Position numbers and translations under genes: made by a program. Positions 1 to 10,121 of a stretch of DNA of 64,000 bases are shown in pieces. Below the pieces are notes generated by a model, which was given only the letters and a program-made list of their open reading frames with translations, did no database searches and had not been told where the DNA came from. The stretch comes from Nocardia flavorosea (lineage in GTDB: Bacteria > Actinomycetota > Actinomycetes > Mycobacteriales > Mycobacteriaceae): NCBI RefSeq assembly GCF_015477805.1, contig NZ_JADLQL010000001.1:1612001-1676000 (forward strand). The letters are read 5' to 3'. The first letter of the stretch is position 1, and the number at the start of each line of letters is the position of its first letter.

Positions 1-1
1 C

Positions 2-91
2 TCCTGGATGGCCGGTGTGGTGTCGGGCGCGTTGCGCGATCAGATGCGCGGCGGCCACGGCACCGCCAAACGCGACGACACCGCCCCCTGA
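2..91 (+). CDS. C-terminal end of an unidentified protein (partial)
   Basis: One frame is open from the window edge to a TGA at 89-91 and encodes the last 29 residues of a protein, beginning SWMAGVVSGALRDQ and ending in a charged, hydrophilic tail. The stop lies immediately next to the stop of the convergent gene on the other strand, which is typical of abutting convergent genes here. The fragment is too short to assign a family; a membrane protein with a cytoplasmic tail is possible but unproven. Confidence 0.4.
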   Translation, partial: SWMAGVVSGALRDQMRGGHGTAKRDDTAP

Positions 92-1117
92 TCAGGTCGA
101 AACCAGGATCTCACCGGTACTGCCGATTTCGGTACGCCGGTCCCCGCCGGGGGCGCTCGCCAGGATGGTCGCCAGGTTCCGCCGCCCGGCCGGAAGTACC
201 CGGATGGTGACCGATCCGGCGTTGGCGGCATCCAGTTCCCGCACAGCGAGATCGAGCACCCGCGTCCGCAGTGTCGCCGCCACGCCGGTGAAACCGCCGT
301 CGTCGAGCAGGAGCACCTCCACCCCGCGCGACCGCGCACCGCGGGCCGCGGCATTGAGCTGATCGGTGACCAGCTGCGGCGCCCGCAGACCGTCCCGTAA
401 TTCGGCCTCCAGCAGGCGGCATACCTCGCGATCGGCCGGCGTCAGGTCGGCACCGCGGGCGATACGCTCCAGCATCGGCCGGGCCAGCTCGTCCAACCGG
501 CTCAGCTGGCGGTTCCGTTCGGAATGCTCGGCCGCCATGGTTGCCTCGGCGGCCGCCCGCATGGCGACGTCATCGTGCAGCAGGCGTAGCGAACGCTGTG
601 TCGGCCGCAGGACCAGCGCGCACACCGTGGCCCCGGCCAGGCTGGCCAGCGCGAGGACGGATACGAACAGGGAGCCGACCGAAATATCCAGCACGATATC
701 CACGAACCCGAGCACGGCCGCGACCGCCGCGGCACCGGCCCACGCCGCGAAGATCCGGCCGCGCACCGCCAGCACCGCCAGCACGAAGGACACGACAAGA
801 GTCGCCAGCGGCTGACGCTGACGCACGGCATCCTCGGTGAAGTTCACATGCGTCGCCAGCACCGTGACCAGTCCCGCCGCGAGCACTACGGCGGTGGCAG
901 GCCACGGCAGCGGTTCCCCGGGCAGCAGGAGCAGGATCGCGCCGGCACCCAGCATTGCGGCGAGCGCGACTACGAACTGCGCGATCGGGACCTCGGTGAA
1001 CGATGGCGTGATGTACAGCGTGATGGTGACGGCGAGGCTCGCCTGGAACACCCAACCGGACCGGCCACGCATGCCGAGCAGTGCGCGCAGCTCGAAATCG
1101 TCATCCCGATCAGTCAT
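92..1117 (-). CDS. Membrane sensor-like protein, apparently lacking a kinase core
   Basis: 341-residue protein whose first ~175 residues form about five to six hydrophobic membrane segments, followed by a soluble region of coiled-coil character (about 180-260) and a small C-terminal domain. The layout resembles the neighbouring histidine kinase, but I see no phospho-accepting His-Asp motif, no N-box asparagine and no GxG ATP-lid motifs, so it is unlikely to phosphorylate anything. Its ATG lies 8 bp inside the end of the kinase gene, so the two are co-translated with the response regulator upstream. It probably senses or modulates within the same signalling complex; ligand unknown. Confidence 0.6.
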   Translation of the reverse strand: MTDRDDDFELRALLGMRGRSGWVFQASLAVTITLYITPSFTEVPIAQFVVALAAMLGAGAILLLLPGEPLPWPATAVVLAAGLVTVLATHVNFTEDAVRQRQPLATLVVSFVLAVLAVRGRIFAAWAGAAAVAAVLGFVDIVLDISVGSLFVSVLALASLAGATVCALVLRPTQRSLRLLHDDVAMRAAAEATMAAEHSERNRQLSRLDELARPMLERIARGADLTPADREVCRLLEAELRDGLRAPQLVTDQLNAAARGARSRGVEVLLLDDGGFTGVAATLRTRVLDLAVRELDAANAGSVTIRVLPAGRRNLATILASAPGGDRRTEIGSTGEILVST

Positions 1118-2411
1118 CGCCGCCCTTCCCCGCGTTTCCCCACATCAGCGTCACTGTCGTCCCCCGCCCCGGTTCCGATTCGACAAATCCGGCGCCACCG
1201 GCCAGCTGACGCATCCGGCCCAGAATGCTCGCCGAAATTCCCAGCCGGTCGGCGGGCACCACCGACCGATCGAACCCCGCACCGTCGTCACGGAACACCA
1301 CCAGCAGCCCGCCGGCGCCGACCGTCACGGTCACCTCACGATGCACCGGGCGACCGGGAATTCCGGCATGCCGCAGGCTGTTGCGAACCGCCTCGGCCAG
1401 CGCCGCGGCCATCGGGCCGGCCACCGACAACGGCATACGCAGTTCGGGCTCGTCGCCGCCCCGGTGCACGGTGAACTCGACACCGGTATTGACCTCGCGT
1501 ACCGCGGCCCGCAGGAAACCGATGGCCGAGTTCGCGTTCAGCAGCCCCGGCTCGGCATCGGAGAACCGGGTGGCATCGAGCTGATCGAGCGCGCGTCGCG
1601 CCTGTTCCCGCAGCACCGCGGAGGTGTCGCCGGAACGGGAGGCATCCAGCAGCGTGGACAGCACCGCGTCATGGATCAGCACGGCGAACCGCGTACGTTC
1701 CCGCTCCCTGGCCGAAGTCCCCGCAACCGCCGCCGCCCGTTCACCCGCCAGCACCGATTCGCGGTCCACCCGCGCCCCGGCCGCCCGCGCATGCACCACA
1801 CACCACAGGAACAGCAAGGACAGCCCAGCTTGGCGTGCGAAATTGTCGGCGACGGCCAGTACCGTCGTATCGTCGAACATCACATACAGCGCGATACCGG
1901 GGGTCGCGGTCGTGATCACCAGGTAGACCCCCGCCAGCCAGGGTGGCCAGGCCACCGCCGCCGCCAGCACGCCGATCATGATCAGCCGATGCGCCCAGAT
2001 CAGCCCCGGTGCGGCCGCGACCTCGTAGTAGTAGGGCATCACCAGCGCCATCCCGGCGAGATAGCCCAGCGCGGCCGCCCCGCCGACCGCCCGCACCAAC
2101 CGCGGCCCCGCGATCAGCGATACCACCGCGAGTACCGGCAGCATCCCGAACGCGACGGTCACGGAGAGCAGGGTCCAGACCAACGGAACCGGGCGATGCT
2201 GCACGATGACCTCGGGCAGTTCCAGCACCGCCGCGATCGTCCCGACCAGCCCGATCACCAGCCCGAACCGCCGGACCACCCGATCGGCGGCCAGTTCGGG
2301 ACCGGCATTACGCGCGCGAACCAGCGATACCGACGCCGACCACAGGTCGCGCGGCCGCAGCGACCACAGCGCGGGGCGCCGCGACACCTCGACCGGCGTA
2401 GCCGCGTTCAT
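1110..2411 (-). CDS. Membrane sensor histidine kinase (HisKA_3/NarX-like)
   Basis: 433 residues. About the first 200 form several membrane segments. A dimerisation helix follows with IHDAVLSTLLDASRSG, where the His-Asp pair marks the likely phosphorylation site. The C-terminal HATPase domain shows an N-box (EAVRNSLRHA) and a G-box (FRDDGAGFD), plus a glycine-rich end (ESEPGRGTTVTL). These features place it with kinases that pair with NarL/LuxR regulators, and such a regulator is encoded immediately upstream; its stop overlaps this ATG (ATGA). The stimulus cannot be told from the sequence. Confidence 0.85.
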   Translation of the reverse strand: MNAATPVEVSRRPALWSLRPRDLWSASVSLVRARNAGPELAADRVVRRFGLVIGLVGTIAAVLELPEVIVQHRPVPLVWTLLSVTVAFGMLPVLAVVSLIAGPRLVRAVGGAAALGYLAGMALVMPYYYEVAAAPGLIWAHRLIMIGVLAAAVAWPPWLAGVYLVITTATPGIALYVMFDDTTVLAVADNFARQAGLSLLFLWCVVHARAAGARVDRESVLAGERAAAVAGTSARERERTRFAVLIHDAVLSTLLDASRSGDTSAVLREQARRALDQLDATRFSDAEPGLLNANSAIGFLRAAVREVNTGVEFTVHRGGDEPELRMPLSVAGPMAAALAEAVRNSLRHAGIPGRPVHREVTVTVGAGGLLVVFRDDGAGFDRSVVPADRLGISASILGRMRQLAGGAGFVESEPGRGTTVTLMWGNAGKGGDD

Positions 2412-3103
2412 GACCGGCGATGTTCGGGAACCGGCAACCAGCCGTCCTCGACCGCCCGCTTGTAGAGATCGGTCTTGGTGGGCGCGGGCCGGCCCGCATC
2501 GGCGTATTTCTGCCGGATCCGGCCCAGATAGTCGTTCACGGTCTGTTCGGAGAGACCGGTGAGTCGCGCCACTCGCGACGCCTTCTCACCGGATGCGTAC
2601 AGCGTGAGCACCTCTTCCTGGCGCGGGCTCAATCCGACGCTGGACAACTGCGGATCACCGTCGATGGCCGCAGCCCAATCGGTGGTCACCACCTGCTCGC
2701 CGAACGCGGCGCGGCGTACGGCGCCGACCACGGTCATCACATCCTCGGATTTACGGACCACGCCCAGGACACCGGCGCGGGCAGCCGAACGCACCAGATA
2801 CGGATTATCGGCCCCGGTGAATACCAGGACCTCGACACCGCGCTCCCGCAATGTCGCCACATTGTCCTCGGGCGTGGAATCGTCGGCCAGCCGCAAATCG
2901 AGGACCACCAGGTCCAATGCCGGGACACCGTCGACCTGGCAGGCCGGATCGTCCAGTAGTCCGGCGACTGTGCCCGCGGTCGCCACCAGTTCCAGGTCCG
3001 GCTCGGCTTCGAGCATCGCCACCAGGCCGATCGCCACCGATTCGTGGTCCTCGACCAGACCGATACGGCGTGGCCCGCTCCGATCCCCGACGCTGTCCGT
3101 CAC
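2408..3103 (-). CDS. NarL/LuxR-family response regulator
   Basis: 231 residues from a GTG at 3103 preceded by GGGAG seven bases upstream; a GTG at 3124 is possible but has a poorer ribosome site. The receiver domain starts IGLVEDHESVAIGL with the acidic pair, has the phospho-acceptor Asp in LVVLDLRLAD, and a Lys near residue 110. The C-terminal LuxR helix-turn-helix begins GLSPRQEEVLTLYASGEKAS and ends with a recognition helix in SEQTVNDYLGRIRQKYA. It is first in a three-gene operon with the kinase and the kinase-less sensor and should be the DNA-binding output of that system. Confidence 0.88.
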   Translation of the reverse strand: MTDSVGDRSGPRRIGLVEDHESVAIGLVAMLEAEPDLELVATAGTVAGLLDDPACQVDGVPALDLVVLDLRLADDSTPEDNVATLRERGVEVLVFTGADNPYLVRSAARAGVLGVVRKSEDVMTVVGAVRRAAFGEQVVTTDWAAAIDGDPQLSSVGLSPRQEEVLTLYASGEKASRVARLTGLSEQTVNDYLGRIRQKYADAGRPAPTKTDLYKRAVEDGWLPVPEHRRS

Positions 3104-3215
3104 AACACAACTCCCATCAGGCACGCCCCCGTCCAGAGCAGTATGGCGTGGTACGCGCGCCGAGGTGAGCCCCTGATTTCAGGGGAACCACCGGAGGCGT
3201 CGCGGCCGAATCGGC

Positions 3216-3668
3216 CTATCCCATCAACTGTGCTGCCACGGTCGCGCCGAGTTCCCAGCATGCTCGGAGATCGTCCTTGCCCGGCTTACCGGAGACCGCG
3301 ACGTAGGCGGCGGCCTTCGCCCACCCCAGACCGGTCGTGATGGAGGTGACGCCGCGCTCGGCTCCTTCGGTGCCCTCGTTGCCGTGCAGGTAGAGGCCGA
3401 ACGGCCGGCCCCGCGTCGAATCGAGGCAGGGGTAGTAGACGATGTCGAAGGCGTGCTTGAGAGCGCCGCTCATGTAGCCGAGATTGGCGGGGCTGCCGAG
3501 GAGATACCCATCGGCCGACAGCACATCCGCCGGCGATACGGCCAGCGCCGCCCGGCGCACCACCTCCACCCCCTCGATCTCCGGATCGGTGGCTCCCGAC
3601 AGCACGGCCTCGAACATCGCCTGCATGAACGGCGACGGTGTGTGATGGATGATCAGCAACGTCGGCAC
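3216..3668 (-). CDS. Flavodoxin-like NAD(P)H-dependent oxidoreductase
   Basis: 150-residue single-domain protein with a flavodoxin fold: beta strand and phosphate-binding loop LLIIHHTPSPFMQAM at the N terminus, a YLLGSPANLGYMSGALKHAF segment typical of FMN-binding loops of the NADPH-dependent FMN reductase group, and a GLYLHGNEGT strand. Predicted to be a small cytoplasmic FMN protein reducing quinones or similar substrates. Starts with GTG at 3668. It stands alone between the two-component operon and the dapB pair; substrate unknown. Confidence 0.75.
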   Translation of the reverse strand: MPTLLIIHHTPSPFMQAMFEAVLSGATDPEIEGVEVVRRAALAVSPADVLSADGYLLGSPANLGYMSGALKHAFDIVYYPCLDSTRGRPFGLYLHGNEGTEGAERGVTSITTGLGWAKAAAYVAVSGKPGKDDLRACWELGATVAAQLMG

Positions 3669-3734
3669 ACCGGCGAGCCTAGCCGCCGCGCCCGGTTCCG
3701 GCGGCGCGTACCCGCCCCGCGGGCGAGGCGGAGC

Positions 3735-5038
<1,304 letters not shown>

Positions 5039-5111
5039 CTATGGCGCGCCGACCGCCGCAATACGGGCCCCCTCGACATTCCGCGGCGCGAAACCCCGCG
5101 CGATCCGGGCA

Positions 5112-6212
5112 TCAGAAGATGATCACCTGACGCAGGGCATGCCCGGCGGCCAATTCGTCCATCGCGCGGTTGATATCGCCCAGCCCGATCCGTGCGGAGA
5201 TCAGTTTCTCCACCGGCAGCCGGCCCGCGCGCCACATCCGGACGTATTCGGGGATATCGCGAGACGGGACCGCCGAACCCAGATAACTACCGACGATCGA
5301 GCGCCCCTGCGCGACCAGTCCCAGCGGGGAGATACTGGCTCTGGCTTCCGGCGCCGGGAGACCCACCGTCACCGTGGTACCGCCCGGCGCTGTCGCGGCT
5401 ACCGCGCTCTCGAAGGCCCGGGCCGAACCCACCGCCTCCACCACCACCTCGGCCCGGATCTCCCGGTCGCCGACCTCCGCCGGCGAATAAGCGCCGGTGG
5501 CGCCCAGTTCCCGGGCCGACGCCAGTTTCTCCGCAACGGTATCGACGGCGATCACCTCGCGGACCCCGAGCGAGACCGCCACCAGCACCGCAGCCATCCC
5601 GACACCGCCGAGACCGACCACCATGACCCGGTCGGTACCCGCCGGTTTCGCGGAATTCAGCAGTGCCCCACCACCGGTCAGCACCGCACAGCCCAGAACG
5701 GCCGCGACATCCGGCGGTACGTCGTCGTCGACCGGTACCACCGACCGGCGGTCGACCACCGCATAGGTGGCGAATCCGGAAACGCCGAGATGGTGGTGGA
5801 CTTCGGCGCCGTCGCGGCGCAGCCGGCGGCCGCCGGACAGGAGTTCGCCGGCATTGTTGGCCGCGCTGCCGGGGATGCACGGGGTCCGGCCGTTCGAGGC
5901 GCAGCCGGCGCATTCACCACAACGGGGCAGGAAGGTCATCACCACTCGCTGCCCGACGGGTAGCCCGGCACCCGGACCCGCCGCCTCGACCCGTCCGGCG
6001 GCCTCGTGGCCGAGCAGCATGGGTACCGGCCGGACCCGATTGCCGTCGACGACGGAGAGGTCCGAATGACAGATGCCGGCCGCTTCGATCCGCACCAGCA
6101 GCTCGCCGGGACCGGGGTCGGCGAGTTCCAGTTCGCCGACGGTGATCGGTGCCGATGCTGCGTACGGCCCGGGCGCGCCGATTCGTTCCAGGACTGCCCC
6201 ACGAATTCTCAT
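5112..6212 (-). CDS. Zinc-dependent alcohol dehydrogenase (MDR superfamily)
   Basis: 366 residues. The catalytic zinc site is visible as AAGICHSDLS (Cys) and MLLGHEAAGRVE (His-Glu), and the structural zinc lobe has the four cysteines of CGECAGCASNGRTPC. The NAD-binding Rossmann motif is VVGLGGVGMAAVLVA followed by an acidic residue in VIAVDTV, indicating NAD rather than NADP. The sequence type resembles class III-like or mycothiol/NDMA-type dehydrogenases used on primary alcohols and aldehydes. It is monocistronic and divergent from the VOC gene; the true substrate is not evident. Confidence 0.85.
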   Translation of the reverse strand: MRIRGAVLERIGAPGPYAASAPITVGELELADPGPGELLVRIEAAGICHSDLSVVDGNRVRPVPMLLGHEAAGRVEAAGPGAGLPVGQRVVMTFLPRCGECAGCASNGRTPCIPGSAANNAGELLSGGRRLRRDGAEVHHHLGVSGFATYAVVDRRSVVPVDDDVPPDVAAVLGCAVLTGGGALLNSAKPAGTDRVMVVGLGGVGMAAVLVAVSLGVREVIAVDTVAEKLASARELGATGAYSPAEVGDREIRAEVVVEAVGSARAFESAVAATAPGGTTVTVGLPAPEARASISPLGLVAQGRSIVGSYLGSAVPSRDIPEYVRMWRAGRLPVEKLISARIGLGDINRAMDELAAGHALRQVIIF

Positions 6213-6348
6213 GGGACCACGGTAGGCCGCGGCAGGGATGTGCTCATGATCCGAGTCGTACTATGCTGATTCGCCGTGACGGTGCTCCCGTTGGCCGCCT
6301 TGTACCGAGCCCGGGGTCGGGACCGTCACGATCCGAGGAGATTTTCCT

Positions 6349-6744
6349 TTGACCGTTCAGTTCAACCACACCATTGTCGGCTGCCGTGACAACCGCGTAT
6401 CCGCCGAATTCTGGGCCGATATCCTGGGCCTGGAGCCGGGTGCCCAATGGGGGCCGTTCATCCCCTTGCCCACCGGGAACGGAGTCACGTTCGATTTCGC
6501 GAACGTTGCGCCCCATATCACCGAGATCCAGGGCCAGCACTATGCATTCCTGGTATCGGAAACAGAATTCGACATCGCCTATGCCAAGATCCAGCGCTAC
6601 GGTCTCGAGCACTGGGGCGATCCGCACCGGAACACCCCGGGCGAGATCAACCACAACGACGGTGGACGCGGCGTGTACTTCCTGGACCCCAGCGGGCACT
6701 ACTTGGAGTTGATCACCGTCCCGTACGGGGGTTGGCCGCAGTAA
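6349..6744 (+). CDS. Glyoxalase/VOC-fold protein
   Basis: 131 residues covering one vicinal-oxygen-chelate domain (paired beta-alpha-beta-beta-beta units). It starts MTVQFNHTIVGCRD, where His is a likely metal ligand, and the C-terminal GRGVYFLDPSGHYLELIT contains the DPxGxxxEL signature with a second ligand Glu. It uses a TTG start at 6349 with AGGAG at 6336-6340. Members serve as dioxygenases, isomerases or resistance proteins; the specific role cannot be told. A strong palindrome directly behind it terminates transcription. Confidence 0.8.
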   Translation: MTVQFNHTIVGCRDNRVSAEFWADILGLEPGAQWGPFIPLPTGNGVTFDFANVAPHITEIQGQHYAFLVSETEFDIAYAKIQRYGLEHWGDPHRNTPGEINHNDGGRGVYFLDPSGHYLELITVPYGGWPQ

Positions 6745-6750
6745 CGCGAC

Positions 6751-6781
6751 GGGGCCGGGTGGCCATCGGCCACCCGGCCCC
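6751..6781. terminator. Bidirectional terminator hairpin
   Basis: Perfect 14-bp inverted repeat (arms 6751-6764 and 6768-6781) with a 3-nt centre, placed between the convergent VOC and MFS genes. All-GC stems without a U-tract are common at actinobacterial gene ends. Confidence 0.7.
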
Positions 6782-6786
6782 CGGGT

Positions 6787-8001
6787 TCAGCCCGCGACCG
6801 CCGCGGGCCGGCCGCGCCGTATCCCGATGACCGCCGCAACAAGGCAGGCCAGCGCCACCGCGGCGACGAACCACGGAAATACTGTGTCCAGTCCCCAGGC
6901 GGTGGCGGCCCAGCCGGCCAGCACCGTCGGCAGCGCCATGGCTGTATAGGCGAGCAGGTAGTACGCGGACATGGTTTCGCCGCGCTTGTGTTCGGGCACC
7001 ACATCGGACAAGTGCCGCAGCGAGCCGCCGAAGCCGAGGCCGAAGGTGGCGCCGAGCACCAAACCGATGCCGACCACGGCCGTCCATTCATGGGTGCCCA
7101 GAGCCGGGACGGTCAGCAACAGGGCGATCGCCATTCCGATATCGCCGATGATCGCGGCCCGCCGCGCGGGCACCCGGGTCGCGAACAGTTGCACCAGCGC
7201 GGCCGCCAGGGCCGTCGAGGCGACCACGACCCCGCCGAAGACCAAGTTGTGGATACCGGTCCGCTCTGCGGCCAGCGACGGATACAGCGACAGCAGGACA
7301 CCGAGAACCGACCATGCCGCCATCACGCCCAGTGCCGAGAACCAGAAATCGGCGCGGATCTCCTGCGGTACCGCCGGGCGCGCGATCCGGATTCGGCCCG
7401 CGACCCGCGCGGCGTGTGGTTCACGAAGAGCGAGGACCCCCGCGGCCACGATCAAGCAGATGACACTGATGACCACATACGGGGTGCGCAACGGATTGGG
7501 CGCGTACTGCGCAAGCAATGCCGACCCCATGATCGCTACCGCCATACCGACATTGAAAGCCACACCGCTGAGCTGGCCGGACCGGGCGCCGCGATGCGGC
7601 CGCAGGTCGAGCAGTGCCGCAGCACCCGCCACGACGGTCGCCCCGACCGCCAAACCGTGCAGCGCCCGCGCGAGAAGGAGCATCGCCACGGTGTCGGCGA
7701 GCACGAACACCACAAGGCCCGCGATCATGGCGCCGAAGGCGCCGAGCAGCACCGGCTTGCGGCCGACCACATCGGAGATACGCCCCGACACCAGCACCGC
7801 CACGAGAGCGGCCGCCGCGTACGCCGCGAACACGATGGTGGTGACCAATGGCGAAAGATGCCATTCCTGCTCGTAGATGCCGTACAGCGGGGCGGGTACA
7901 CCCGATACTCCGAGCGCTACACCGGTGGCACCCAGTACCAGCGCGTAGGCCCAGGGCTGCACCGCTCGATCCACTGCCGGTGTTGCGATTGTCGCCGCCA
8001 T
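6787..8001 (-). CDS. MFS efflux transporter
   Basis: 404 residues with about 12 hydrophobic segments. The loop between segments 2 and 3 carries the MFS motif A (SGRISDVVGRKPVLL), and GVPAPLYGIYEQEW at the first helix resembles drug/sugar exporters of the MFS_1 group. The promoter region is shared with a divergent ArsR-type regulator, and the 22-bp inverted repeat at 8019-8040 lies just before this ATG. It is therefore likely repressed by that regulator and induced by a toxic compound that it exports. Substrate unknown. Confidence 0.85.
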   Translation of the reverse strand: MAATIATPAVDRAVQPWAYALVLGATGVALGVSGVPAPLYGIYEQEWHLSPLVTTIVFAAYAAAALVAVLVSGRISDVVGRKPVLLGAFGAMIAGLVVFVLADTVAMLLLARALHGLAVGATVVAGAAALLDLRPHRGARSGQLSGVAFNVGMAVAIMGSALLAQYAPNPLRTPYVVISVICLIVAAGVLALREPHAARVAGRIRIARPAVPQEIRADFWFSALGVMAAWSVLGVLLSLYPSLAAERTGIHNLVFGGVVVASTALAAALVQLFATRVPARRAAIIGDIGMAIALLLTVPALGTHEWTAVVGIGLVLGATFGLGFGGSLRHLSDVVPEHKRGETMSAYYLLAYTAMALPTVLAGWAATAWGLDTVFPWFVAAVALACLVAAVIGIRRGRPAAVAG

Positions 8002-8018
8002 CGAAACCCCGATCAGGT

Positions 8019-8040
8019 AAGTTTGAAGATTGTCGAACTT
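8019..8040. promoter_or_regulatory. Putative operator for the ArsR-type regulator
   Basis: Inverted repeat AAGTTTGA (8019-8026) / TCGAACTT (8033-8040) with a 6-nt centre and one mismatch, followed by a short palindrome CGTACGGTACG at 8053-8063. Both sit between the divergent MFS and regulator genes, where an autoregulated repressor is expected to bind. Confidence 0.5.
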
Positions 8041-8090
8041 GATCGACAGTAACGTACGGTACGACGATCATCAAACCCCGAGGCGGACCA

Positions 8091-8411
8091 TTGACCGACA
8101 CCAGCACCGCGACAACCCCGGTCGCTCCGCTGCCCGCCGTACTCGGCGCGCTCCAGGATCCGGTACGACTCGAGATGGTCCGCAGGCTGAGCAACGCAGA
8201 CACCGCACTGCGCTGCGCATCCCTCTACGAGGGAATCAACAAGTCGACCGCGACGCACCATTTCAAGATCCTGCGCGAAGCCGGCGTCATCGAACGACTC
8301 GTAATCGACGGCCATACCTACCAGCGGCTGCGCCGCAACGCCCTCGACGCCGCAGTACCCGGCCTCCTCGCCTCGATTGTCGCCGCGGCCAACCGCGCCC
8401 GGCCGGAATAG
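8091..8411 (+). CDS. ArsR-family transcriptional regulator
   Basis: 106 residues forming one winged helix-turn-helix: LGALQDPVRLEMVRRLSNAD at the N terminus is characteristic of ArsR proteins, and the recognition helix lies in NKSTATHHFKILREAGVIER. No cysteine metal-sensing motif (ELCVCDL type) is present, so it is probably a non-metal ArsR member. TTG start after a purine-rich GAGGCGGA. Divergent from the MFS gene, which it probably represses. Confidence 0.85.
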   Translation: MTDTSTATTPVAPLPAVLGALQDPVRLEMVRRLSNADTALRCASLYEGINKSTATHHFKILREAGVIERLVIDGHTYQRLRRNALDAAVPGLLASIVAAANRARPE

Positions 8412-8734
8412 CCGGCCTTCCTCGAATTGCCGGCTTCGGTCCCCACCGCGCAACAACTACGACAGGGTGGGCGGGCACCCCACCCACACGAGCCCGGTAC
8501 GCAAGACCGGCAGGTTATCGATCGGATGATCGAATCGCCACGGCCGACACCGTAGGCAGCAGCGGCTCGCACCGCCTGGAGACGCATTGCCGGCTACCGC
8601 CCTCCGTGCGAACCGCGCCCCAGGGCCGGCAGCACCTTCCCGATCGGTTGCGGACCGGGCCGGAGACCCAGCCCGCCACCATGATGCTTTCGGCTGCCCC
8701 TGACGTCCACGGCGCAGCGCGGACCCCCGGAACC
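8412..8734. other. Intergenic region with one terminator-like hairpin
   Basis: 323 bp between convergent genes. The only structure seen is a 7-bp inverted repeat GGGTGGG/CCCACCC at 8465-8485, a possible weak bidirectional terminator. No credible coding sequence was recognised. Confidence 0.4.
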
Positions 8735-10111
8735 TCAGCCGACGAGCCGGGTGACAGCCGTGGGCAGATCCCGCTTGCGGCGGTACGGTCCGGCCACCGC
8801 GGCGGCGTACGGGCGGGCCAGCAGCGATCGGGCGATCTCCCCGACCTCCTCGGTGGTCACGGCATCGATCCGCGCCAGCGTTTCGGAGACGGTGCGGTGA
8901 TTGCCGTAGCTGAGTTCGCTGCGGCCGATCCGGTTCATCCGCGATGCCGAATCTTCCAGCCCGAGTACCAGCCCGCCGCGTAGCGACCCTTTCGCCCGAG
9001 CACATTCGGCATCGGTGATCCCATCGGCCGCGACCTCCTCGAGCACGCCGCGCGCCAACGCCGCCACTTCGTTGAGGTTCTCCGGCTGGCAGCCCAGATA
9101 CACCGAAAAAGCACCGGTATCGGCGAAGGTGTCCACACTCGAGTACACCGAGTACGCCAGCCCGCGTTCCTCCCGGATCCGCTGGAAAAGCCGGGAGCTC
9201 AAACCGCCGCCGATCACAGTGTTCAGTACCGACAGCGGCCACCGCCGCGTACCCTCGTGCCTGCCGTAGGCGCGGACGCCGAACACCAGATGGGCCTGTT
9301 CGCTATCGCGATGGTTCCAGCTCAACGCCGGGGCGGACCTGGTCCGGAAATGCCCCTCGCGCCGCGGCGCCGGCGCCGCCGCCGGATCCAGCCGGCCGGC
9401 GACCGCCCGGTGCACCAACTCCACCGTGTGCTCGTGGTCGATATTGCCGGCCACCGCCACCACCATCCGGTCCGGTGTGTACCGGCGCTGGTGGAACGAC
9501 CGCAACTGACTCGCCCGCATCCCCTCGATCGATTCGATGGACCCGATGACGGGCCGCCCGATCGGGTGATCGCCGAACAGCGCGGTGAGAAACGCGTCGC
9601 CGACCAGGTCCTCCGGGTCGTCGTCGCGCATGGCGATCTCTTCCAGTACGACCTGCCGTTCCAGGTCCACATCCACGGCCCGGCACAGCCCGTTGAGCAC
9701 CACATCGCTGACCAGATCCACCGCCAGCGGCAGATCCTCGTCCACGACATGAGCGTAGTAGCAGGTCTGCTCCTTGGCGGTGAACGCATTGAGCTCGCCA
9801 CCGACCGCGTCCATGGCCTCGGCGATATCGAGGGCCGAACGGGTCGGGGTGGCCTTGAACAGCAGATGTTCCAGGAAATGCGCGGCACCGGCGACGGTGG
9901 GCCCCTCGTCGCGGGAGCCGACCCCCACCCAGACCCCCACGGACGCCGAGCGGACTCCGGGGACATGCTCGGTCACCACCCGCAGACCACCCGGCAGGAC
10001 GGTACGCCGCACTCCATTGTCGATTTCGACGGTTTCGCCGATCCGCCACGTCGATGACGAACCCCCCTGCCCACTCGGGCGCAGGGGGGCCGCTGTCTTC
10101 TGCTCCGTCAC
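8735..10111 (-). CDS. M16 family zinc peptidase (PepR-like)
   Basis: 458 residues from GTG at 10111, which lies 10 bp behind the pnp stop; an upstream ATG at 10147 would overlap pnp by 26 bp. The inverted zinc motif HFLEHLLFK near residue 70 carries the two His and the catalytic Glu, with the third ligand Glu in the following VVLEEIAM region. The second half repeats the M16 fold without the motif, as usual for these two-domain processing-peptidase-like enzymes. The mycobacterial gene next to pnp is pepR (Rv2782c), with the same order. Cytoplasmic; substrates not defined. Confidence 0.9.
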   Translation of the reverse strand: MTEQKTAAPLRPSGQGGSSSTWRIGETVEIDNGVRRTVLPGGLRVVTEHVPGVRSASVGVWVGVGSRDEGPTVAGAAHFLEHLLFKATPTRSALDIAEAMDAVGGELNAFTAKEQTCYYAHVVDEDLPLAVDLVSDVVLNGLCRAVDVDLERQVVLEEIAMRDDDPEDLVGDAFLTALFGDHPIGRPVIGSIESIEGMRASQLRSFHQRRYTPDRMVVAVAGNIDHEHTVELVHRAVAGRLDPAAAPAPRREGHFRTRSAPALSWNHRDSEQAHLVFGVRAYGRHEGTRRWPLSVLNTVIGGGLSSRLFQRIREERGLAYSVYSSVDTFADTGAFSVYLGCQPENLNEVAALARGVLEEVAADGITDAECARAKGSLRGGLVLGLEDSASRMNRIGRSELSYGNHRTVSETLARIDAVTTEEVGEIARSLLARPYAAAVAGPYRRKRDLPTAVTRLVG

Positions 10112-10121
10112 ACGACCAGTA

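Noticed and set aside
837..2465. 542-codon plus-strand frame opposite the histidine kinase
   Set aside because: Shadow frame of high-GC DNA; composition is His/Arg/Pro/Gly-rich and the kinase on the other strand has clear motifs.
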